A stretch of 64,000 bases of DNA from Triticum aestivum. Its lineage: Eukaryota; Streptophyta; Magnoliopsida; Poales; Poaceae. The position numbers and the translations under genes were made by a program. Within the stretch, counting starts at the first letter, position 1; the number at the start of each line of letters is the position of its first letter. Below, piece by piece: positions 56,577-64,000 of this stretch. The notes under the pieces were generated by a model that was not told where the DNA came from, did not search any database, and was given only the letters and a program-made list of their open reading frames with translations. The stretch spans positions 519,203,512 through 519,267,511 of the forward strand of contig NC_057795.1 in NCBI RefSeq assembly GCF_018294505.1, written 5' to 3'.

Positions 56577-57890
56577 CTATGGCCCATTTGGCCACTCGCC
56601 CGAAGCATCTCGGCTTCCAATGATCTCGGCCAGTGGAGCTGTGCAGACCACAGTGATTGGATGCTCTTGAAAGTAAGGCTTCAACTTCTTGGCGGCAAAG
56701 TGCACGCCGTAGCACATCTTCTGGTAGTGGGGGTAGTTCTGCTTGGAGGTCGACAGTACCTCGCTCAGGTAATATACCGGTCTCTGGACAGGGAGCGCCT
56801 TGCCTTCCTCCTTGCGTTCAACTACGATGACTGTGCTGACTACCCGGCTGGTGGCGGCAATGTATAGGAGCATAGGCTCTTTAGGAGTCGGAGCCGCCAG
56901 CACAGGGGGAGTAGTCAACATCTTCTTCAACTGGAGAAATGCTTCGTCCGCTTTGTGGTTCCACTCGAAAAAGGTGGTCTTCTTCATCAGTTGGTACAAA
57001 GGGAGGGCCTTCTCGCCCAGCCGACTGATGAATCGGCTGATGGACGCCAAGCAGCCGTGAACTTTTGCACATCTAGCAGTCGGCGGGGGACCTCCATCCT
57101 CTCAATGGCCTTGATCTTTACAGGGTTGCACTCTATGTCGCGTTCGGAGACCAGGAAGCCAAGGAGCTGGCCGGCTGGTACTCCGAAGACGCACTTCTCA
57201 GGGTTGAGCTTGATCTGGAATCGGCGCAGGTTCTCAAAGGTTTCCTTGAGATCTTCCAACAGTGTTCCATGCTTTTCTGTCTTCACTACCACATCATCTA
57301 CGTAGACGTGGGCGTTTCTGCCGAGTTGCTTGTGGAGGCACTTCTGCATGCAACGCTGAAAGGTGGCACCAGCATTCCTCAAGCCGAACGTCCTAGTCAG
57401 GTAGAAGAAAGCTCCAAACGGCGTGATGAAGGTAGTCTTCAGTCTGTCTGCCGGGTTCAGCTTGATTTGGTGATATCCCGAATATGCATCTAAGAAGCTC
57501 AACGGCTCGCATCCGGCTTTGGAGTCTATCACCTGATCAATTCTTGGCAAAGCAAATGGGTCTTTGGGGCAAGCTTTGTTGAGGCTTGTGTAGTCAATAC
57601 ACATCCGCCACTGCTTGTCCTTCTTCAACACCAGGACCGGGTTTGCTAGCCATTCTAGAAAAAACACCTCCATAATGAAGCCGGCTGCTAGGAGTCGGGC
57701 TATCTCTTCCCCAACAACTCTTCTCTTCTCTTCTGACAGGCGATGCAAGGGCTGCCTAACGGGTTTCACATCAGATCGGACATGTAACTTGTGCTCGGCG
57801 AATTCCGTCGGTACACCTGGAATGTCTTTGGGGGACCATGCAAAGATGTCTCGATTCTCACGGAGGAAATCGACGAGCTCGCCTTCCTAT
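56577..57890 (-). pseudogene. Element E reverse transcriptase and first RNase H
   Basis: Starts after a stop near 57890 with ENRDIFAWSPKDIPGVP, continues into MKPVRQPLHRLSEEKRRVV, FIMEVFFLEWLANPVLVLKK, CIDYTSLNKACPKDPFALPRID, FLDAYSGYHQIKL, PFGAFFYLTRTFGLRNAGATFQR and catalytic HVYVDDVVVKT. A frameshift near 57060 moves it to MASISRFISRLGEKALPLYQLMKK with the RNase H connection and PMLLYIAATSRVVSTVIV. A second frame change near 56600 joins the following domain. The RNase H aspartate expected near LYIAAT is not seen. Confidence 0.87.
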
Positions 57891-58162
57891 TTGCTGTCTA
57901 GGTTTGCACCTATGACAGCGTGCCTCTCTGGGTGCTCCGGGTCCAAAGGTATCCTCTTTGTTTCTTTACCTGGCTTGAACGAACCGTCAGCTTCCGACTC
58001 CTTGGGGTCGGGCAACATCTCTGGCTGCTTGCCGGCCATCACCACAACTCGATCAAGAAGCCGCCTCTCAGCTGCGATCACCAAGGACTCGGCCAGCCGA
58101 CTGCTCTTAGCCGCGCAAGCGGACGACTTCCTGTAGTCGCCGGCTATGGTCAGAATCCCCTT

Positions 58163-58558
58163 CTAACTCGGCATCTTCATCTTGAGGTAGGCGTAGTGGG
58201 GGACCGCCATGAACTTGGCCAAAGCAGGTCGGCCAAGCAATGCTTGGTATGGGCTTTCAAGGTCCACCACTTCAAACCAAACTGGCTCTCGGCGGAAATG
58301 ATCTTTGTCTCCGAAGAGGAAGTCTATCAGGATCTTGCCGATTGGTGAGCAAGAAAGGCCAGGTACAATGCCGTGGAACACAGTTCGGCTGCTCTGAAGC
58401 TGTCTTTGCTTGATTCCTAATTGCTCCATGGTATCCTTGTATAGGATCTTGATGCTACTGCCTCCGTCTATCAACACTCGCGAGAAGCGAGCGGCCCGCC
58501 TATCCGTGGCCAAGGTGGCACTCAAAACCAGGGCGTAGGAGCCCGGATTCGGCATCAC
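58163..58558 (-). pseudogene. Element E protease
   Basis: Retropepsin in a frame of 131 codons: ARFSRVLIDGGSSIKILYKDT (active-site D-G-G), FHGIVPGLSCSPIGKILI, YQALLGRPALAKFMAVPHYAYLKMKM, then a stop at 58163. Between here and RT (57890-58160) the protease-RT linker is present but broken by stops (for example at 57887). A short break at 58559-58759 separates it from gag. Confidence 0.85.
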
Positions 58559-58759
58559 CTATGGGTGATCAGCTCTGCTCCAACAGATAGGCTTCTCGGA
58601 CCAATGCATAAACTCCAAGAGTAACTGATGCTACTACATTTACTTCTTGCTGCTGCAGCCGTCTGCTGCGTCGATCATCAGCCACACTAATGAATACTAC
58701 ATAGGCTCCATGCTCTTCGGGTATTCATCTTGTACGGCGCCGACTGGCCTGGCAGCCGG

Positions 58760-60888
58760 CTACTGGGGCGGCGGCCCAGCAGGCGGAGGAGGAAGGAGGC
58801 CGTCTCCCTTGGCGATTCTGGTGAGCCAGTGGCATTTCCGGGTGGTATGGTTTGACGGCTTCGCGCCGCTGTGGAACTTGCAGGGACCATCTAGAGTCTG
58901 CTCGTAAGAGAAGGCCGGCAACCAGTTGGACTTGCCGCCTTTCTGTCGCTTTGCCGGAGGTTGCCCCTCCGGCTGTTGGTCTTCGACTGTCGCAACCTGC
59001 CGGCTGCTGGAAGCCGGCTGCGGGGCCTTGCGCTTGTGATCATTCTGTTGCTGTCGCTGACTGACGTCTCCAGTCGGGGTTCTGGGAGCTTGAGGGGCCA
59101 CCTTGCCAGTCACACTAACTTGAATCTCCGTCTTCATGGAGGAGTCGGCCGTGGCATACTTGTCTGCTATGACCAGCAGCTCGTCGAGGGTCTCCGGCTC
59201 ATCGGAGAGGAGCTTGTGCTTGAGGAGGGTGCCTTCTCTGCACCCGGCACTGAAGTACTCGATAACCTGCACCTCATGCACGCCCTCGCAGGAGTTCCGG
59301 AGCTCGCCCCAGTGTGTGAGGTAGTCGCGAGTTGACTCGTCAGGGCCTTGTACGCACAAGGAAAGCTGATGCGGCTTGGGGGGTCGCTTGTACGTGCTTG
59401 TGAAGTTTCGGGCGAAGGCCTCGGTGAAGTCGACCCAGCTGTTGATGCTGCGGGGCTTCAGACTGTTCAACCATGTCCTGGCCGTGCCCTGGAGCATGAG
59501 TGGAACATACTTCACGGCAACACGCTTATTGCCGTTCGCTATGTTGACGGCTGTGGAGTAGTCAACTAGCCAATCTTCCGGCTTCACGGAGCCGGTGTAC
59601 TTGGGCGTGTCTCGGGGGAGCGCGAACCCTTTGGGAAAGGGCTCATCACAGATGCGGGGTCTGAAACAGGGAGGATCCAACTCGTCTTCTTCTTCCAGCG
59701 CCAGGGATCGGTGGAGTCGGTCGATCCGGTGGCGGGCATCGTTCTCTCCAACTCCCTCTCGGCGGCCAAGGCGGTCGCCGAGAGTCGCATGCTTAACAGG
59801 CGGTGGGGAGACTCGCCTTTCTCTTCGTGATGGGGGAGACAGATAGTCGCCCTGCCGTTCCACTACTCTTGGGCGGCCGTCTTGGTCGTGCTCGATGGTG
59901 ATGCGAGTCCGACTGTGGCTGACAGCCGGATCCTTGTCTTTTCTTCCGCGGACACCGCTAGTCGGCGTCCGAGACGTCGCTCCTTGATCTCGGCGTGGAG
60001 GCAAGTCGTCGTTCGGTTGCTGCGGGGCCTCTGTGCGGCAGCCGGCTTCGTTCTGCGCGGCAGCTGCTTTGAGGAGTCGCTGGACCCACTCGGTCATCAG
60101 GCGGTGCTCTTCGCCTTCGAAGTTGTCTAGCTCGTCCGCCGCCGCTTGGGCGGCGCGGATGTTCTCCGCGGGCGTGGCATACACGGGGCGATCGGCCCCG
60201 AACAGGTTGGCGATGGCCACGCCGCGTTGCCAGACCGCGCCTAGGCGGCTAGGCCCAGTCGGGGCCGGCGAGCCGCCCACAGCGCGGTCCATCTCACGCT
60301 GGTAGGCTTCTGACAAGCGTCTCATGCTCGCCAGCTTCTTCGCGCCTTCGACGATCTGTAGGCGGCGCATCTCCAGGGTTTGAGCGTCGGCGTCTTCCGG
60401 AATGGGCGCGGTCAGGTCTCGTAGAGCGGTGTCGAGTGGGTCATGAGCTCCTTCACCAGAGTGCTCGCCATGACTGATGACGAGCACCTCCATGGCGGCG
60501 CTTCCGCAGCTCTCCTCTTGAGGGAGCGGCTCGTCGTAGACCACCACGTTGGTGGGGAATGCATCGAGCGACACGGCGTCAGAGTCGACCAGCATCGGGT
60601 CGGTGGAGTCTACGGAGTCCAAGTCCATGGCAGGCTCGCCGGTGATGTGGAGTTGGTCGAGGAGGCCTGCGAGGAGGCTCTCGGGGCCGCCCGTGCCTGC
60701 GTCGGATGCATGCTCGTCAGAGATGCAAACCTCGCCAAGAAGGTCGGCAAGGCAGCTCGTCGCGCAGGCATCGTCGATGCCTTGCAGCGCGTCGGGGCAA
60801 GCGCCATCGGGCGTGCCGGGCTGGCAACGCTCGCTGGGGAGGAAGAAGGTTCCCGTCCAGAGCAGGTCCCCGGACGACGGTGCACCTC
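58760..60888 (-). CDS. Element E gag
   Basis: Long open frame without stops from the 5' LTR to 58760. The likely start is a methionine inside 60400-60650, because the frame runs on into the LTR without a fixed start. Gag core: GFALPRDTPKYTGSVKPEDWLVDY, YVPLMLQGTARTWLNSLKP, FARNFTSTYKRPPKPHQLSLC, DESTRDYLTHW. It ends with the Tat zinc motif CKFHSGAKPSNHTTRKC (C-x2-H-x7-H-x4-C) and a proline tail. A basic, serine- and arginine-rich region lies at about 59800-59950. It is the best-preserved coding part of element E. Confidence 0.87.
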
Positions 60889-60906
60889 GCCCCACGGTGG
60901 GCGCCA
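60889..60906 (-). other. Element E primer binding site
   Basis: Minus strand tggcgcccaccgtggggc, two bases after the 5' LTR, typical of Tat-lineage elements in grasses. Confidence 0.85.
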
Positions 60907-60908
60907 AA

Positions 60909-62025
60909 TGTCGGGGGTTGGGTGCGACATATGCCAAAGGATGGCTTATCATGGTGGGAGCGACTAGAACATCGCCGGTGCCAGGAAACGGAATGAGGCG
61001 AAGACATGCACACCGGCGGATCTTACCCAGCTCCGGGGCTCTCCGAGGAGATAACACCCCTACTGCTGCTCTACGGGGTCTCCGCATGATCACTAAGGCA
61101 AAGTAAGTACAAGTTTGCTCCTCGAGCTGTATTCTGGAGGTAGGAGAAGGCAGGGCTAGCTCTCTCCTTCCTATATGATCTGGTCTAGTGCTAATGGATT
61201 CAAACCCTTTGCATGGGTGCCCCGGGGGGTTTATATAGGCCTACCCCCCGGGGGTACAATGGTAATCCGGCTGGGCGCGGGTCCCAGCCGTCTGTCTCTT
61301 AGGCCACCGTCTTCTCTGCCGACTGCTAGGGCCCGCCGACTGGCGGGCCCCGCTGACAGATCCGGTACTATAGCCGTGCTTCTAATGACACAGGCTTGGT
61401 CATGGGGTCGTGGCAACAGTGCCGCCGCCTGATGGACAATCACTGTCGCCATTCCCTGTCTTGTCTGGTTAATGGCGTGCGGGGCCCGTGGGAGGGGCCG
61501 GCCGACTCTAGGGAGCCGACTCCCACGGGTCCGTCTTCGGGGTGTTCTCGCCGTCTTCTGTGCTCCCACTGACGGGCAGGTCCCGCCGTCTCTGGGTCGT
61601 ATAGATTGGCCGACATGGGCACAGTGCGCCGCCCACTGAGGCTGAGGTCAGGGCAGGCATGGCAACAGTGCCGTGCCACGATGGAGATCTCCAGCGATAT
61701 GGCGCACTGTGGCCATGCCAGCTCCTCGTAAGCAGGGGGAGACGGCCACGCTGTGACCATACCCCGCCCCGTCTATCGTGGCGAAGGCAGAAGATAGGTG
61801 GAGTCGCTGGCCGACTCTCTATGGCCGGCTTCTCCAGAAGTCGCCGGCCATGAGTCGGCTAATCTTGGAGTCGCGCCTGGGACTCGGCTAATCTTGGAGT
61901 CGCGCCTGGGACTCGGCTAATCTTGGAGTCGCGCCTGGGACTCGGCTTGAGGGGCGCAGCCAGCCCCGATGTCTTGAAAGGTTCTGGGGCTCGGGTTAGC
62001 CTACCCGTGACCCATTACTCCGACA
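60909..62025 (-). repeat. Element E 5' LTR (1117 bp) with three 29-bp repeats
   Basis: Intact ends TGTCGGGGG and TACTCCGACA. Three tandem copies of the 29-bp unit at 61856-61884, 61885-61913 and 61914-61942, against two in the 3' LTR. A gtttatataggcc TATA-like motif occurs at about 61229-61241 on the plus strand. Confidence 0.92.
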
Positions 62026-62030
62026 GATCC

Positions 62031-62878
62031 TCTTTTGATAATTGTTGAGCAACCTTGATCGAGTTTTGCAGAGATGCGAAGACACTAGTCTTGTCCTGAA
62101 TTGGGAAAAGTGTCACTTTATGGTTAACGAAGGCATTGTCTTGGGGCATAAGATCTCTGAGAGAGGTATTGAAGTTGATAAAGTCAAGGTTGATGCTATT
62201 GAAAAGATGTCATGTCCCAAGGACATAAAAGGTATAAGAAGTTTCCTTGGTCATGCCGGTTTTTATAGGAGGTTCATTAAGGACTTTTCTAAAATCTCTA
62301 GGCCTCTGACTAACTTATTACAAAAAGATATTCCTTTTGTCTTTGATGACGATTGTGTAGGAGCATTTGAAATACTTAAGAAAGCTTTGATCACTGCACC
62401 TATTGTTCAGCCACCTGATTGGAATTTACCTTTTGAAATGATGTGTGATGCTAGTGATTATGTTGTAGGTGTTGTTCTAGGGCAAAGAGTTGATAAAAAA
62501 TTGAATGTTATCCAGTATGCTAGTAAGACTCTTGATACTGCCCAGAGAAATTATGCTACTACTGAAAAAGAGTTCTTAGCAGTTGTGTTTGCATGTGATA
62601 AGTTTAGACCTTATATTGTTGATTCCAAAGTTACTATTCACACTGATCATGCTACTATTAAATATCTTATGGAAAAGAAAGATGCTAAGCCTAGACTCAT
62701 TAGATGGGTTCTCCTGCTCCAAGAATTTGATTTACATATTATTGATAGAAAGGGAGCTGAGAACCCCGTTGCAGACAACTTGTCTAGGTTAGAGAATGTT
62801 CTTGATGACCCACTGCCTATTGATGATAGCTTTCCTGATGAACAATTAGCGGTCATTAATGCTTCCTTGGTATGCTGA
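62031..62878 (+). pseudogene. Element D reverse transcriptase end and RNase H
   Basis: Continues the gene cut at 38918. A one-base loss near 62045 shifts the frame, then [71 protein letters not shown] (RT thumb and connection) and RNase H with [41 protein letters not shown]. The D-E-D residues are present. The frame ends at TGA 62876-62878 because of a shift near 62866. Confidence 0.88.
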
Positions 62879-64000
62879 TAATGCTAATTACATTGTTGAT
62901 AAATTTATACCACCTAGTTTCACATACCAACAAAAGAAAAAGTTCTTTTATGATTTAAGACATTACTTTTGGGATGACCCACACCTTTATAAAGGAGTAG
63001 ATGGTGTTATCATACATTGTGTGCCTGAGCATGAGCAGGAACAGATCCTATGCAAGTGTCACTCTTAATCCTATGGAGGACACCACACTGGAGATAGAAC
63101 TGCACACAAGGTAGTACAATCTGGTTTTTATAGGCCTACTCTCTTCAAAGATGCTCGTAAGTTTGTTTTATCTTGTGATGAATGTCAAAGAGTAGGTAAC
63201 ATTAGTAGACGTCAAGAAATGCCTATGAAATATTCTCTCATTATTGAACCATTTGATGTTTGGGGGGCTTTGATTATATGGGACCTTTTCCTGCCTCTAA
63301 TGGTTATACACATATTTTAGTTGTTGTTGATTACGTTACTAACTGGGTAGAAGCTATTCCAACTAGTAGTGTTGATCATAATACTTCTTTTAAGATGCTT
63401 AAAGAAGTTATTTTTCCGAGGTTTGGAGTCCCTAGATATCTTATGACTGACGGTGGTTCACATTTTATTCATGGTGCTTTCCATAAGATGCTTGCTAAGT
63501 ATGATGTTAATCATAGAATCGCATCCCCTTATCATCCACAGTCTAGTGGTCAAGTAGAGTTGAGCAATAGAGAGCTCAAATTAATTTTGCAAAAGACTGT
63601 GAATAGATCTAGAAAGAATTGGTCCAAAAAACTTGATGATGCATTATGGGCCTATAGAACTGCATTCAAAAATCCTATGGGTATGTCTCCATATAAGATG
63701 GTTTATGGAAAAGCATGTCATTTACCTCTTGAACTTGAACATAAAGCATATTGGGCTATTAAAGAGCTCAACTATGACTTCAAACTTGTCGGTGAGAAGA
63801 GGTTGTTTGATATTAGCTCACTTGATGAATGGAGAACCCAAGCCTATGAGAATGCCAAGCTATTCAAAGAAAAATTCAAACGCTGGCATGACAAAAGGGT
63901 ACAAAAGCGTGAGTTTAACGTAGGTGATTATGTGTTATTATTCAACTCTCGTTTAAGATTTTTTGCAGGAAAACTTCTCTCTAAATGGGAAGGTCCTTAC
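62859..64000 (+). pseudogene. Element D integrase, cut by the window end
   Basis: Picks up in another frame as [28 protein letters not shown] stop at 63066-63068 falls in the zinc region; SYGGHHTGDRTAHKVV and CDECQRVG give the HHCC site. A G-run shift near 63262 follows, then [32 protein letters not shown] and [13 protein letters not shown] carry the DDE triad. It continues to [13 protein letters not shown] at the edge. No catalytic residue is missing, but three breaks make it non-functional. Confidence 0.87.

Larger units (their letters stand above)
38919..62025 (-). mobile_element. Element E: Tat-lineage Gypsy element nested in D
   Basis: TSD GATCC at 38914-38918 and 62026-62030. 5' LTR 60909-62025; 3' LTR 38919-39824 plus 48907-49092, split by element F. 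On the minus strand: primer site tggcgcccaccgtgggg, gag, protease, RT, RNase H, a second RNase H, integrase. On the plus strand, between integrase and 3' LTR: a six-exon antisense gene. The double RNase H and antisense gene are hallmarks of the Tat lineage (Retand/Grande group). Pol is interrupted by stops and frameshifts. Confidence 0.93.
34802..64000 (+). mobile_element. Element D: Athila-like Gypsy element (right end outside window)
   Basis: 5' LTR 34802-36308, Athila-type primer site, gag, protease and the first part of RT on the plus strand to 38918. The same frame content resumes at 62026 with the rest of RT, RNase H and integrase, cut off by the window end. The interruption is element E with TSD GATCC (38914-38918 and 62026-62030). 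The element's own left target is probably GTTCT (34797-34801). Stops and frameshifts in gag, RT, RNase H end and integrase show it is dead. Confidence 0.9.

Noticed and set aside
1..64000. CRISPR array, bacterial operon, prophage or biosynthetic cluster
   Set aside because: No spaced direct repeats, ribosome sites or prokaryotic genes; all gene signals are eukaryotic with introns or retrotransposon proteins.
1..64000. tRNA or rRNA genes
   Set aside because: No cloverleaf-like sequence was found by eye; the tRNA-like stretches are primer binding sites next to LTRs.

Overview
The window is a piece of a large plant nuclear genome, most likely a Triticeae grass (wheat, Aegilops or barley group). 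The evidence is the set of LTR retrotransposon types with complete termini and target-site duplications (TSDs), Stowaway and Tourist MITEs, and GT-AG spliced exons of a plant NADPH oxidase. There is no bacterial gene organisation. Roughly nine tenths of the bases belong to two nests of retrotransposons inserted around pieces of one host gene family.

Host sequence. Positions 1140-2023 (+) hold the last two coding exons of a respiratory burst oxidase homolog (RBOH, NOX family), ending in a normal stop. Positions 26669-27692 (+) hold three exons from the middle of an RBOH. The splice phase and exon order show that the exon ending at 27692 should be followed by the kind of exon that starts at 1140. 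The two pieces are therefore complementary but in the wrong order. Either two tandem truncated copies are present or one copy has been rearranged. The second piece carries a 429-bp Tourist-like MITE inside a coding exon.

Nest 1 (2257-26001) is three Copia elements deep. Outer Copia-1 is on the minus strand (TSD GTTGG). Inside the end of its pol lies Copia-2, an Angela/BARE-like element on the minus strand (3815-21131, TSD TCATA). Inside the Copia-2 3' LTR lies Copia-3, an Angela/BARE-like element on the plus strand (4281-12996, TSD GCCGG). Copia-3 is the youngest: its LTRs are almost identical and its 1331-codon gag-pol frame is broken only by two TGA codons.

Nest 2 (27834 to beyond the right edge) is four Gypsy-type elements deep. 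Element C (plus, no pol genes) has element D (plus, Athila-like, autonomous type) inserted two bases before the end of its 3' LTR. D's reverse transcriptase is split by element E (38919-62025, minus, Tat lineage with two RNase H domains, TSD GATCC). E's 3' LTR is split by element F (39825-48906, minus, TSD CCGAC/TCGAC), a Tat-like element with gag and protease but no RT, RNase H or integrase.

The most interesting content is on the plus strand of both E and F, between the 3' LTR and pol and running against the gag-pol genes. Each element carries its own six-exon gene with a TATA box about 120-135 bp before the ATG, an N-terminal domain resembling the Pfam 'putative gypsy type transposon' family, a coiled-coil middle and a conserved C-terminal domain. 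In F the reading frame is open through all six exons (846 aa by my splice model) although F has lost its replication enzymes. In E it is riddled with stops. A run of 203 Ns (49425-49627) lies just upstream of the E copy.

All functional calls come from reading translated sequence; no database search was possible. Family names such as Angela/BARE, Athila and Tat are recognition-based.
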